Source: Carnegiea gigantea | Taxonomy: Eukaryota; Streptophyta; Magnoliopsida; Caryophyllales; Cactaceae | NCBI GenBank assembly: GCA_029747015.1 | Contig: JAKOGI010000431.1 | Coordinates: forward strand, 287,501-351,500 | Direction: 5' to 3' | Length of the DNA stretch: 64,000 nucleotides | In this document: in pieces, positions 44,395 through 55,602 of the stretch | Position numbering within the stretch: position 1 is the stretch's first letter | Layout: each line of letters begins with the position of its first letter | Made by a program: the position numbers and the translations under genes | The notes under the pieces: generated by a model | Told to the model about the DNA's origin: nothing | Database searches by the model: none | Seen by the model: the letters and a program-made list of their open reading frames with translations, nothing else

Positions 44395-44941
44395 AACAAA
44401 CATGATATAAAAGAGAGAGAGGAAGGAGAAAACTTATGGATTTCTTGGATGAACTTGCATGTATAATGCATGAATTCAAATCTCCCCCAATTAATCCCAA
44501 TCTACCTTCTTTATTTTCTCCTAATGGGGTTTTGGAAGCTAAACTCTAAGCTAAACTAGCCCACAAATTGCCAAAAGAACCCCTAAAAAGTCTCCAAGAA
44601 GGCCCTTAAAAAAGGAATCAAGCCGGGGGAAAAATAGGTGAGCAGAGCAGCAAGTGGCGACGGCCATCATACCGGCGATCTGTGGCCGTCGCCACCTAGA
44701 CAATCGGTGATGACCAAGACACCGAGCAAACAGAGCAGGGTGGCGAACTCCCGTCATCTCTTCCTTTGCGATCTTCTGACTTTTCTTATTCCATCTTCGC
44801 TCCTTTTTTTTGGTATTTGCTCGATAAACTTATTATCTACAAAAGTAAACAAAACAAGTAAAAATCCTAAAGATTACATTATTATACGAGCTAAAATTAG
44901 ACGATAATGGCATGTAAAATATGATAATTTGGTACTGAACA
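44395..44941 (-). repeat. Element X LTR, 5' portion
   Basis: The minus-strand start TGTTCAGTACC is at 44,941. From 44,519 to 44,941 it matches 47,705-48,156. It contains a strong GC-rich inverted repeat at 44,654-44,695. Confidence 0.7.
44654..44695. other. 13-bp GC-rich perfect inverted repeat
   Basis: GTGGCGACGGCCA (44,654-44,666) pairs with TGGCCGTCGCCAC (44,683-44,695) across a 16-base loop. The homologous site in the other X LTR (47,836-47,872) has lost two or three pairs. Confidence 0.85.
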
Positions 44942-45796
44942 AATACCACCACACCTGTCTTTTGCTTGTTCTCGAGCAAAATAAAAGAAAAACTAACTAG
45001 GAACCTAACTTACTTTTGTAGGAATCACGGTTATATTTAGTGTATGCGACAAGCTCTTTAAACCCCTTGGTTCCCCCAAGTGGACGAGTGAGGTCTCATG
45101 AGGGTTTGCAGAAGATATACCCACAAAATCTTTGAACTATTTATGAATTTTTTTTCAAAAGTGAAGCATAGATACAAGACAAAGGGGAAAATATGTACAC
45201 GTCTAGATCGATTTTATCACCCTAACAACCTAATTACTAAGCTATATATAAGCAAAATATACATTCACGACACACATAGGCTAAAAATGCATCCCCTCTC
45301 TTTTTTTACCCCACGAGACCCAATGACACGATTTATACATCTTGGTGCTCCGTGCAAAGTGTATTGACTCTTAATACAATGCTAAAACCGGACAAAAGGT
45401 CATCTCCACTTGGCTTATGACTCTCTTTATTTTTGCTCTTTTTTTTCTTTTCTTCTTTTTTTCTTCTTTTCTCCTTATGCTCCTTCGCCTGGGAGCGTAG
45501 TTCTTAGCTTATTAGGCCTTGAACTCCTGGAGGAATGACTTAGCACATAGTTGGACTTCTTCCCTATTTAGGAGTTTTATTGGGATGTGCAAGGCACTTT
45601 TTCAAGCCCAAATAGAGGTATCAGAGTTAAGCTCAGTTTTGCATCATGCTTTTTTCATTTGTTTTCTTTTTCTCATCATGAAGCCAAAATTGGAAGCCAA
45701 TTAACCAACTTGAATGTTCCCAAACCTAAATTTTAACAACTAACACCAAAAGTCAATTGTTAAGTACTTAAGTATACAAGGTAGGCACAAAACTAC
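44942..45796. other. Interior of element X, no gene seen
   Basis: Contains a long pyrimidine tract at 45,430-45,480 and short open frames with no family signature. Confidence 0.5.
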
Positions 45797-47085
45797 TGAT
45801 AAGGCTGCAAATGCATGCTACCATTATAGAAAATCAAGGTCGATCACACAGAGACTAGGTTGAACTACTGGGTTATAACCCCTCAAGATATGCTAAGCGA
45901 ATCAAAATTCAAATGGTTTCATATTAACAATTTCTAATACACTAATTCTAAATCAATTAAGGAAAAATGTCTAGGAATTCATACAGTTATGAAAAGGAAT
46001 TGGATCAAAATGATAAACATGTGCTTTTCTCTAATTGCCTAATTTCGAGGAATTGTAAGCTTGTCTCGAAACTTGATCTATTCTTTTGGGAATCAATCAA
46101 ATTTGCCTAAACTAAGCAAACATCACTCTTTCAAGCTAATTTGACTTAATCCAAGTTTAATATTTTCGATTACTTAATTCAAGTCCTCCCAACTCGACAA
46201 TCGCTCTTTTGAGATGATGTAACGATATGTTCTAACAAGCAGTCCAACAATCAAATGTCGTTTTTCGAATGTTCACTCAATTGTTTCAAGTGTGCAAGCA
46301 AACTTTGGCCACAAATCCACTCACAACATAAATAACACTTGATAGAACGAAATCAAACCAATCATGAAGATAAACATAATTGAATAAAGTAAAACATGAT
46401 CCAATAACAATTCCACAAACTACTAAATCCCTAGACAAAAATTAACTACTCAGACATGATTAAATTAAACATCTGAAATGATAAATCTAAAAAAAAGAGA
46501 AGAGAAGAGAAGAGAGAAGGAAAAAGAGATGCTCAGTCAAGATCGCGCTTGAACCATCATGCAAACCCGGGGTGGAATCCTTGCAAATCTTCCCTTCAAC
46601 TCTATCTCTCTCTCTCTCTCGCTAATCTAAATTAATCCTAATCTACTTGAAAAGAGGAAAAGAATGGAATGGGGTGGATGGGATGTTTGAGGTGTGTTTC
46701 CTGCTGCTAAACGGGGCTATTTATAGGAGAGCTCGATTGATCTCAACCACACGATGAGAGAAAATGAAGAGGCCAGCTGTTACAGGCCTGCCACAGACCG
46801 TGGCATCCACCATGGGCTGACCATGGTCTGCGCTAGTTCGTTATTCTTCTGTTCTTTATCTCTTCCATGGGAATGCCAACTCAGGGACATTCATGGTGAG
46901 TTAAAATACACCTATATAGGGTCAAATCCTAGGTAAAAAGGCCTAAAATCCTACAAAACACAGAAAAGAACCATACTCGAGCATAAAATGGAAAAAAGAG
47001 TATAAATTATAACATAAAGCATATAATTTTCTCTAAAAATGCAGCAAAATAGCCCTAAAATGATATACACTTTCGGCACTTATCA
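45797..47085. mobile_element. Solo LTR, 1289 bp
   Basis: Ends TGATAAGG and GCACTTATCA form a TGATAAG inverted pair. Flanking 5-mers ACTAC (45,792-45,796) and ACTGC (47,086-47,090) differ by one transition. No internal domain. A (CT)n run is at 46,605-46,620. Orientation is not certain; the minus-strand reading starts TGATAAGTGCCGAAAG, a style common in gypsy LTRs. Confidence 0.7.
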
Positions 47086-47090
47086 ACTGC

Positions 47091-47704
47091 ACATGTGAAA
47101 TAGGGTTATTATGAGAAATCGGATATCACATTGTTGATAAGTCTTCCATCATGTATATTCGACCTATATACAAGCTAGAAATGAAGCTATCAAATATCAA
47201 AAATCAATCGTAAAAGCACAAAAGTCCCCCAAAGTCAAGAAAAAAAATTATACCAAAAAAATTAAAAATTTTTCACAAAAGTGTATATGACTCTCACCCC
47301 CATACCTAAATCTCACAATGTACATATTAGGAGCCGAGGAGTCACAAGAACCACGAAAACACATGAAACATAAAAGAAAACAAAACACACAAGAACACGA
47401 AACCTACACATATATACACAATACAAATCCAACAACACCACCAATAACAAAATACAACTATGCATCAAAAACACACAAATATGATCATAGCCATCAATCG
47501 GCTCCACAATATTGTAACTTTCACCTCAAAATGATCACCAACAAAAACACAACCTAATATCCACAACTAAACAAAAAGAAAAAAGAAAGAAAATAAAAAG
47601 AAGGGAGAAGAGTTAGAACAATTATACCAAGTTGGGTATTGATTGTACCCAAATTATGCCTCTCTAAGATGATGCTATAGAGGCTCTAGGAGTATCAGCC
47701 ACTC
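47091..47704. other. Interior of element X, no gene seen
   Basis: A-rich DNA with ACACA-rich low complexity at 47,350-47,480. Open frames there lack family motifs. Confidence 0.5.
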
Positions 47705-48156
47705 CCTAATGGGGCTTTGGAAGATAAACTCTAAGCTAAACTAGCCTATAAATCGCCAAAGGAACCCCCAAAAAGTCCTTAAGAAGGCCCTTAAGAAAAG
47801 GAATCAAACCAGGGGAAAAATAGGCGAACAGCAAGTGGCAATGGCCACCGGTGATCGATGGCCGTCGCCATCAAGATAGTTGGCACGAACAAGAAAACGG
47901 TCATCACCGCCCCCTACCCAGGCACCTGCAGGGCAACGACGGTTGGGGTGGTGGCCACAACTCTCGACATCTCTTACTTTGCGATCTTTTGGCTTTTTTT
48001 GTTCCGTCTTCGCTTCGTTTTTTGTGGTATTTGCTTGATTGAACTTATTACCTACAAAAGTAAACAAAACAAATAAAAACCCTAAAGATTACATTATTAT
48101 ATGAGCTACAATTAGGTGATAGAGGCTTATAAAATATGACAATTTAGTACTAAATG
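47705..48156 (-). repeat. Element X second LTR, truncated
   Basis: Direct-repeat partner of 44,519-44,941 (shared CTAAACTCTAAGCTAAACTA, TTTGCGATCTTYTG, TACAAAAGTAAACAAAACAA and AAAGATTACATTATTATA). The rest of this LTR is missing. Confidence 0.7.
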
Positions 48157-48720
48157 AATCCTTCAAAATCCACACAAGATGTGCCAGTGCCTACAAAGGA
48201 AATTTTGATCTTAGAAGTGCTTATAAATCAAGCAAATCTTGATGCGCAAATTTCTCTTACTTTATGCCTTTCTGAGCTCGCTATATTCCCCTTTTGAAGA
48301 TAGTCATTGTGTCATCTTTTGGGCCCCTACCTAGTACTGCTGACATATCATATCGTAAAAGACTTTGCATACTTGAGTCCATGACCAGAGCAAGTCTTAT
48401 GTGGTGCTGTTAGATCTTGAATGTGATGCTTTTGTCCTAGACATTTTCCATCATCTTTTAGCATCCACTAACGGTGAAAATTCTCCTGTGATGCTTGCAT
48501 ATATAGATTCCATTCTCATCAGTCTTCTAATTGAAGCAGATGACCTTTTAATGGAATTTCTTGTTTCCATACTCTCTCGGTAAAAATCTATGGGTAGTAA
48601 TGTTTGCACTACTACTCAAGTTATTAGTCAAAGGGTATTGGACACATGTGCATCTCAGATCCCACTTCAACAAATTATTTTCATCTATAGAAGAAATTAT
48701 GTAGAACAAGAAGAAGAAAA
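48157..48720 (+). pseudogene. PDS5: PDS5-like cohesin cofactor fragment, second part
   Basis: Continues the 30,641-30,777 frame: PSKSTQD.PVPTKE, then DAQISLTLCLSELA (48,235-48,280), a damaged stretch with stops, and ISYRKRLCILESMTRA (48,348-48,392). After one frameshift comes VVLLDLECDAFVLDIFHHLL (48,398-48,460). The segment ends in SLLIEADDLLMEFLVSILSR, then, past a stop, ISQRVLDTCAS (about 48,625-48,657). Order and spacing follow the N-terminal 200 or so residues of plant PDS5 (the VMLDLECD..I..MFQ block is characteristic). No introns are visible across about 600 coding bases, suggesting capture through an RNA. Not expressed as protein in this state. Confidence 0.7.
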
Positions 48721-49096
48721 GTAAAGAAGTTTGGATTGACCATTCTCTATTAGAATTTGTGGAACCTGTTGAATTTAAATGTGTTTCCACACATGAGGGT
48801 TGTCAAAAGGCCACATCTGAATGCAAGTCATTGCCTTATTCTGGGGATTTTCAATTTTGGTATCCATAGATTGAGTGTGTGGAGCTATCAAGGCTGGAAG
48901 GTAGGAACTTTGATTTGCTCATCCCTAAAGAACCTCTAGTTGGTAAGAAGCTACATCAGCTAATTGAATTCCTACTTTTCCGCGAGAAGTTGTACAAATT
49001 ATAGTATTATCATATGTGCGATCAAGTGAAGATGGTCTCTTGCTTGATTTTCTTCATTCTATCCCTATATAAAACTCGAGGATAAGTTTTTTCCAA
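48721..49096 (+). other. 3' interior of element Z
   Basis: No confident gene. The last codons before the polypurine tract (LEDKFFPTRGEN in one frame) resemble the tail found just before the 3' LTR in some gypsy polyproteins, but this is weak. Confidence 0.35.
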
Positions 49097-49107
49097 CTAG
49101 GGGAGAA
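49097..49107 (+). other. Polypurine tract of element Z
   Basis: CTAGGGGAGAA immediately before the 3' LTR start TGATATAGG. Confidence 0.75.
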
Positions 49108-49627
49108 TGATATAGGATATGAGTAAAGAATGGGGGAAAAGATTTAGAAAATTAGAATATTTTGACATTGGAGATCTTTTGTATTTTTCATTATTTTTGT
49201 AGGTTATTTTTAAGCATATTCTAGGATAGCCAAAATAAGGATATGTGACATTTTATTAAGATTTAGTTTCCTAGTCTATTAGCATAATATTAGGTTATAT
49301 ATTTTTATCCTTTTCTAGTTTATATATTATTACTTAGGTTGATATTTTATTAAGATTTAGTTTCGTAGTCTATTGAGATAATATTAGGTTATATATTTTT
49401 ATCCTTTTCTAGTTTATATATTACTATTTAAGTTTCCTAATACTAGTCAGCCTCTTGGTTATATAAACCCCTTTATGTAATTGAAGAATGCAGATTATGA
49501 ATAAGAATTGATATTGAATATAAGTGAAAGTTTTTGTGTGAATTTTCGCAGTATGGGAATTGCTCTCAGAGTATCCTACATCAATTATTCCCCTTTATAG
49601 AAATTGCTCTTAGAGCATTCTACATCA
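49108..49627 (+). repeat. 3' LTR of element Z with internal ~95-bp tandem duplication
   Basis: TGATATAGGATATG to TTCTACATCA. Longer than the 5' LTR because TTGATATTTTATTAAG...TTATATATTA is duplicated (second copy about 49,339-49,433). Confidence 0.85.
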
Positions 49628-49632
49628 CTATT

Positions 49633-50271
49633 CCATGAACTTTCCAAGTGTTTGCCACTGCTTATCAAGATTGACAATGGGCATAAATACAAATCGCATA
49701 ATTCAACAAACATAAACTTCATTGTTGGTATGATATTAGGACTTTCACCAATCACAAGTGAATTGAACAATGTATGACCCCAATTAAACATAAATCTCTA
49801 ATTTGGTGGAAATAGAAAATTAATCACACAAATACCTATCAATATACCCAAGAGATTCACTAAAATCCCAAAATTTTATGTACATTTTTCACTAAATTTG
49901 AGAAAAATTGAGCAGAAAAAGAGAAAGGAGGTTAGTTCTTCAAAATTCAAATATAGTTACACTAGTTCACTGGTATGGTACACTGAGAAACGGGGAGAGA
50001 GATAAGGGAGGAAAAATGTTAACATCGTCTGGTCAAGAGCAAATTAGAACCAAAATCCTCAAAATTATAACCATCCACAAGGATTAAATAGTTATTACTA
50101 AACGTGAAATTTTCATAAAGTTTTAAGTGGTCAAAATTAGACCTTATTCACTGAATGATAGTCGATTGTGTAAAACAAAAAAGGGGCAAAAAAATAGAAA
50201 GTTAGATTTCTAGCATTAAACCACAAAATAAAGGGTTTCGGCTCCAAATTATAAAATCCATGAAAGTACAT
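49633..50271. other. No recognisable gene
   Basis: AT-rich DNA between element Z and the Mutator-like element. Nothing identifiable. Confidence 0.5.
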
Positions 50272-50280
50272 CAAATAAAG

Positions 50281-50350
50281 AGGTCTTGCCCAAAAATGCC
50301 GTCGAACTTTTCTAAAAAATCACAAATGCCATTGAAATTTTTTTCAACCT
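50281..50350 (+). repeat. Left TIR of the MULE
   Basis: Pairs with 55,938-56,006 over about 68 bp with a few mismatches and one-base gaps. Confidence 0.85.
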
Positions 50351-50784
50351 ACCTATGTCACTCAACTTGGTTAAGTATGCGACTTTAACCGGCTACTACC
50401 ACTTGAGTGCTCTCTGCAAGAAAAATTTAAAGATAAAACCCTAAAATTCTACAATTGTGAAGTTCGTCTATGAAGATCGCAGCATAAATTGGAAGAATTG
50501 GGCGACTCATTATCGAAAACCTCACTATTCAGCAGCACGTAAGTTCTAGGATTTTTTAGTTTGAAGTTTGCAAATGTTGCTCTAGATGTTGTTTGAAACG
50601 TTGTTTTTTTGTACGTTGTAGTTTGACAGTTGACATAAAAGCTAAATTGTAGCTTATTTAGTTGTTTAATATGATTTTTAAGGATATGTTTATGAATTTG
50701 GGAGGGTTCAAAACCCTAGTGCTCTGTTATCCTTATTGTGTTTCAAATGGGGCTTAATTTTGTGATTTTAGTTTAAATATGCAG

Positions 50785-53330
50785 AATGGGTGTTGATAAT
50801 AATAATAATATAAATGCTTATATATTTATCATAGGGGATATTTTGAGAGTGGCCCTTCTTTCTATATGCTGAAAGTGCCCCTGGTTATATGAGTGTTGAA
50901 GACATTAAGGATGTTGTAATTGAATCAGGTTATGCAGTGAAGAGGATTAAAACAATGTATTTTAGCAGGCCTATGTGCTATTTGAGGAAAGTTTAGTTGA
51001 AATTGAAAACGATGACAACATTAAGGAGTTAATGGCATTATATGAGAGGCATCCTCATGTTGATTTGTTTATGGAGCACACTAATGCATACGATGAGCAG
51101 TGTGATGTGGAAGATGGTGAAAATAAGGGTAATTTGGAGAACTACTTTCCTAAGGATGAATTTCATGACTTAAACAAATCTAATGATGAGTTAGGTAGTG
51201 AGATAACTTGAAGTGTTAGAAAAGATAACAAGTTGAGGAATGAGGAACCAAATAGTGATATAGTGTTAGGCAATGCTCAGACAGAGGGGACTGTGCAAGG
51301 GGAACGAACTAGCAATGCCACAGGAGTGATAGGTGAAGAAAATTATCAGGATTTTGGCAATGTTGAGAGTGCTAGCAGTGAATCTAAAAGTGAAGGTAAT
51401 CAGGGGAAATTAGAGAATAATAATAAGCCAAAGAGGAAAAGGCTAGATATTTAAGATACTAAAGCAGTAGCGATGCAAACTTGGTTCTAGAAATGTCTAA
51501 GCATAAGAAGAGGCTAAGGAGGCAATTGATAATTACAGGATTGTGAAAGGGGATCATTTGAAGTTTACTAAGAGTGATCCACTAGGAAACAGTGTCATTT
51601 ATTAGGAGATGGACGTCAGTAGAGACTTTGGGTCTCAAAGGTGGGGAAGGAGTTGTCTTTTCAAGTAAAGACCATGCCTTATGAGCACACTTGTATGCCT
51701 TTTAATTTTGAAAAAAGGAAAAAGGCATATGACAAGTGCTTGGATTACTAAGAACTATATGAAAACCTTCAGAGACAATCCAATGTTGAGGGCTAGAGAT
51801 TTGAAGACTATAGTGAAGAAGTATTATAATGTTACCTTGTCACTGTGTATTAGGGCTAAGGCCATGGCTTTAAGGTCAGTAATTAGAGACTAGAAGAAGC
51901 AGTTTGGATAGCTTAGAGACTATGCTTATGAGGTGTATAAGCAAAATCCAGGGAGCACTATCAAGATCAATAGTCAAAAGAGCTCTGAGGGTCAATATGT
52001 ATACAAGAACTTGTATATTTGCATTGGTGCCTTAAAAACTAGCTTTTTATATGGGTGCACAAGGATTATATCTCTAGATGCATGTTTTTTGATGGGCCAT
52101 GACTTAGATAGATTCTGGCTGCTATTGGTAGAGATGCCAATAATTATATGTACCCCACAGCCTGGGGTGTTTTTGGAATTGAGTTTACTGAGACATGGGG
52201 TTGGTTTTGTGACCTACAGGGGCAAGACTTGGTCATTGGGATGGCTATTGATGGGCCTTCATATAAGACCAACAGAAGGTACTTGAGCTTTTGTCTTCGT
52301 TCAATTTTCTCTTTTTTTAATTTTTTGGTTTTCTTTACAAATTATCATATGCTTTTATACGGTATTGCCTATTATTGGGTCTTGTTAAGAGTGTGAAGAA
52401 TTTGTGGCCTGAAGTTGAGCATAGACTATGTGCAAGACATGTCTATGCTAACCTAAGGACCAAATGGAAAGGTTTACAATGAAAGACGTGTTTTAGAAGA
52501 TTGCTAAGTCTAGCAATGAGGTGCAATTTGAAAGGCCCATGAAAGAATTGTAGGATTTAGATGCATCAACATGGGACTGGTTAAAAAAGAAAGATCCAAA
52601 GTAGTTTTCTAGACTGCATTTTAGCACACATGCCAAAATGTGACTCTGTGGATAATAATATATTTGAAATATTCAATCACACAATCATTGAAGCTAGGTT
52701 CAAAGCCATTGTGTCCATGTTAAAGGTGATTTACAACAAAATCATGGAAAGAGTTTGTGTGGGGAAAGACTGGGCTGCAGGGTTAAAGTAAGTTCTTGCC
52801 CTTATAATGATTTCTAAGATAGACAAGGAGAAGACTAAGGCAAGGTGGTGGCAGGCAATAAGGGCACCAAATGGCTTACATGGTGTCATACATGGGACTG
52901 AGTCCTTTATTGTGGATTTGAATCGAAGATCCTGTGCTTGAACGGCTTGGGAGCTAAGTGAGGTACCTTATTATCATGTTTTGGCATTCATGAGGGATGA
53001 GAGATTGAACTCTTTGAAGTTTGTTTATGACTCCTTCAGCACATAGTACTTTAGGCTCACTTACTCCCACACTTAATTACCATTAATAGGGATGATATGT
53101 GGGCTAAAGCTACTGATGAGCCAATAACTGCCCTTATTCTCCACCAAAGATAAAGGGTGTCATGGCATCTGAGAGGAGGCTTGAATAAGGAGATACCAAA
53201 GGGAAGACGATTAGAAGGGTTAGTAAACTGGTAAGGAAAATGCATTGCAGAAATGTGTTGGAGAAGTCCACAATATGAAGACATGCACAACAATGGTTAA
53301 TAAATTAAAGGTTAGTCATTGACTCTCATT
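50785..53330 (+). pseudogene. MuDR-family transposase, multiply broken
   Basis: A DDE transposase that would cut and move the element. Blocks in order: an N-terminal MuDR-like region and acidic linker (50,975-51,454); a FDVSRDFGSQRW-like domain start (about 51,610); an HMTSAWITKNYMKTFRDNP segment (51,735-51,780); a second helical block ending near 51,895; the catalytic-core opening YGCTRIISLDACFLMG (52,050-52,094) with the first Asp; a TETWGWFCDLQGQDLVIG segment in the next frame; VEHRLCARHVYANLR.KWKG (52,413-52,470); and a SWIM-like zinc region CA.TAWELSEVPYYHVLAF (52,930-52,990) whose Cys pair is damaged. A zinc-knuckle remnant KC...HNMKTCT sits at 53,250-53,290. There are over ten stops and frame breaks; an intron near 52,280-52,390 is possible. 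Confidence 0.85.
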
Positions 53331-53828
53331 TGCATTTTTGTTAAGCACAACACCTGTTTCACATAGTTTTAACTTGCCAGATTAAAAGGAAGAAGGGTGA
53401 GTCATCTTCACCTTGCGCTTCAAGTTCAGTTGCTAGCTGAGACCCCAGTCCCCACTCATAAATACCTATTATTGTTATTATCCCTCTAAGCTCTCAACCA
53501 AAGGTACCTACATCTACTCCATTCTAAAGTACAAGTTTTAGCTATGCTTCAATATTAACTTGGCTTTTGTTGTATTGGGCCCCCTCCCAATCAAACACTC
53601 AAGTTGTCCCTACATCTGCCCCTATCTCACGTGCGTCCCAACCACATGTGACTAAAATATCATCCTTCCTATTTACTTCAATCTTTTTTCCTTCTTCTTA
53701 ATTTTAGAATAATTTCCCCATACTTTTCTTTTTGGCCACCCAACAACAAAGTCAAGGTTAAGCCCCTGTTGTGATAAGCAATAAATCAAACGGTAAAAAA
53801 CAACGCCTTAACATAAAAGAAGAAGATA
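53331..53828. other. MULE interior, Ser/Pro-rich tail or spacer
   Basis: Follows the knuckle. Low-complexity Ser/Pro/Thr coding in several frames, as in many MULE transposase C-termini. No domain. Confidence 0.4.
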
Positions 53829-53836
53829 ACTTCATT

Positions 53837-54495
53837 TATGGTTGTTCAAAACAATCTGAAACCAATAATCCAAATTGAACAAACCACGACCCGACTCGAA
53901 ATTTTCAAAAAATTCGGTTTGGGTACTCGAACCAAATTTTTTTGGGTATCTAGTTCGGGTACAGTTCAAAGACTTGCCAATTCGGGTACCCAAAAATCCG
54001 AAAACTTTTTTCAAGAAAAAATCTTTTATTGCATGGATGATGTGTAGACAAGTGGGAGAGAGACATATGAACTGAAAGGTTGGATGGAAGCCATGTGATC
54101 TTATGTTTATAGTATGCCTCTACTCAAGTGCCTATTTTTTTTTTTTCTTTTTGTAAACTACGCATGCTCCATTATAGGGCACAATACCGAGAGGCTCTTA
54201 AGTTTGTGAAGTTGGTTGCACACTTCCCCTAATTAAAAAAAATACAATTGTTATAATTGGGTAACTAATTGTTAGACCTAAGGGCATTTGGCAAAACAGC
54301 AAAACAAAAAAAGAGTGAAAATAAAAAAAGGGAAAACATAATTCGGGTTATTGGGTAACCGGAAACCCAAATTGAAATCTTTGAGTACTCAAAAATTTTG
54401 GTTTGGCTTCAACTCGAGAGATAGCCGACCCGAACTTTCGGTTACCTGAACTGAAAAAAGTTTTGATTTGGGTACCTAATCCATGAACATCCCTA
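53837..54495. mobile_element. hAT-type MITE, 659 bp, with perfect 8-bp TSD
   Basis: Ends TATGGTTGTTC and GAACATCCCTA (reverse complement TAGGGATGTTC). Perfect duplication ACTTCATT at 53,829-53,836 and 54,496-54,503. Subterminal clusters of TTCGGGTACC/GGTACCCAAA-like motifs in both orientations surround an AT-rich core. It is inserted in the MULE, so younger than it. Non-coding. Confidence 0.92.
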
Positions 54496-54503
54496 ACTTC
54501 ATT

Positions 54504-55224
54504 CCCTTCCCTAAGCAACTTCAGGTGAAGGTGAGACTACCTAAGTTCACTGCATCAAGGCCTCAGCAGCAAAATCAAGTGCTGGGTCTTCATCTTCACA
54601 ACTTTAATAACCCTAAGCAGGCCCTAGATCATCCGTTTCAAAGCTTCCACAACCAGTTAGGAGGGGTGGGAGAATGAGGACATTTCTTTTTCCTAAAAAG
54701 ACATATGCAGTGCTAGATCAATGAGCATTTCATGGTTGTTGGCCATTCTTTTCTTTTGCTTATTTTTGGGGATATGTGATGTACTTGAATGTACATGCTT
54801 GCTAACCCAGGTGTTCCTTTTGTGGAATAAGTATATGGATGGACATGATATGTACTTTAGTGAAGTTAAGGGTTTTTTTTGGGGTCTAGCATACAAACCA
54901 AGTTACGTAATGTCAACATATGTATCTAACCAGCAATGCTATCTATTTGAAACCACATTTTGCAAACTATTGTCTCATTTCATTCAAATATTTTAGTCAT
55001 ACATTGTTCTATTCATTTGCATTCCACTCCATTACAATTGCTTCTAAGAAATATATAGAGAGCATTATATTACTTGGCCTGTCCAAAAACAACTCCAAAC
55101 TACCCCTAACATGGATGTATCTACAATTTCATTCCCCCTCCTCCCCCCTCCCCCAAAAACCATAATAACAACTGCAATGACAATGATAAATAATAGTAAA
55201 CCCCACATCATAAGCCCTCCTCAT
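54504..55224. other. MULE interior, no confident gene
   Basis: A short Gln/Pro-rich frame (54,510-54,677) may be the end of the transposase C-terminus. The rest is AT-rich, with a C-rich run at 55,134-55,155. Confidence 0.45.
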
Positions 55225-55602
55225 TTAATAACCATTTACTTCAACCTTCAGCATAGCATTCTTCTCCTTCAGCCTCTTGACCTCTTGCTTTTCAACTTCT
55301 CTTTCCTTCTTCATCTTCTGCAATGCCTCAATTTCAGCAATCAATGACTAATTCTTCACCATTATTGTCATAACCTTTAATCTTACTTTGTCACAAAGTG
55401 AATCATCAATCCACTCAAAACGCTCACATCCTCCATGCATTTTAAATCATGGGTCAATTATAAACCTTCTGAATGGTTTTTTCTTGGTCATGCTAGTCAC
55501 AATCTCACACCTTTTCCCACAATCAAAAAATCTTACACAATCTAAGAAACATAGGCATGGTTTACAACCATTGGTTGGGCTTCAACCAACAAAAGAAGAC
55601 AT
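55225..55602 (-). pseudogene. GRF-type zinc-finger plus coiled-coil ORF on the MULE antisense strand
   Basis: Convergent with the transposase and inside the same TIRs. One frame of 126 codons from ATG 55,600-55,602 to TAA 55,225-55,227, interrupted by three stops. It shows KPCLC..C near the start, RRF about 25 residues later, and GGCERFEWIDDSLCDK, fitting the GRF zinc-finger outline (C.C..., RRFY.C, C.FF.W.DE). It then has a Lys/Glu heptad region, ALQKMKKEREVEKQEVKRLK, ending NAMLKVEVNGY. GRF fingers bind single-stranded nucleic acid in other proteins. Whether this was a second MULE gene (as mudrB is in maize MuDR) or a captured host gene is open. Confidence 0.6.

Larger units (their letters stand above)
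30778..48156 (-). mobile_element. Element X: LTR retrotransposon remnant inserted in the PDS5 fragment
   Basis: Read on the minus strand. Left end TGATAGGAAGAATTCG (30,778); right end decayed ..TACTAAATG (CA to TG by two transitions). The target duplication is GATCC (30,773-30,777) and AATCC (48,157-48,161), 4 of 5, supported by restoration of the PDS5 frame. One LTR is 30,778-31,622 plus 44,395-44,941 (itself split by the chromovirus). The other survives only as 47,705-48,156. Interior 44,942-47,704 has no coding motif and contains a solo LTR. Clade unknown; LTR style suggests Athila/Tat-like gypsy. Confidence 0.65.
29603..49627 (+). mobile_element. Element Z: LTR retrotransposon carrying a PDS5 gene fragment, split by nested insertions
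   Basis: 5' LTR 29,603-30,035, primer site at 30,039, polypurine tract 49,097-49,107, 3' LTR 49,108-49,627. Its own interior is only 30,036-30,777 plus 48,157-49,107 (about 1.7 kb); the rest is element X and what X contains. No gag or pol motif is visible in that interior, so it was non-autonomous. The flanking 5-mers CAATT (29,598-29,602) and CTATT (49,628-49,632) match at 4 of 5. The interior holds a sense-strand N-terminal PDS5-like coding fragment. Confidence 0.7.

Noticed and set aside
45618..45632. GAGGTATCAGAGTTAAG as a second primer-binding site
   Set aside because: No LTR end precedes it and no gag follows; it is probably a chance match within element X.
47313..47557. Opposed hydrophobic and basic open frames
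   Set aside because: The frames come from an ACACA-rich stretch and have no conserved motif.
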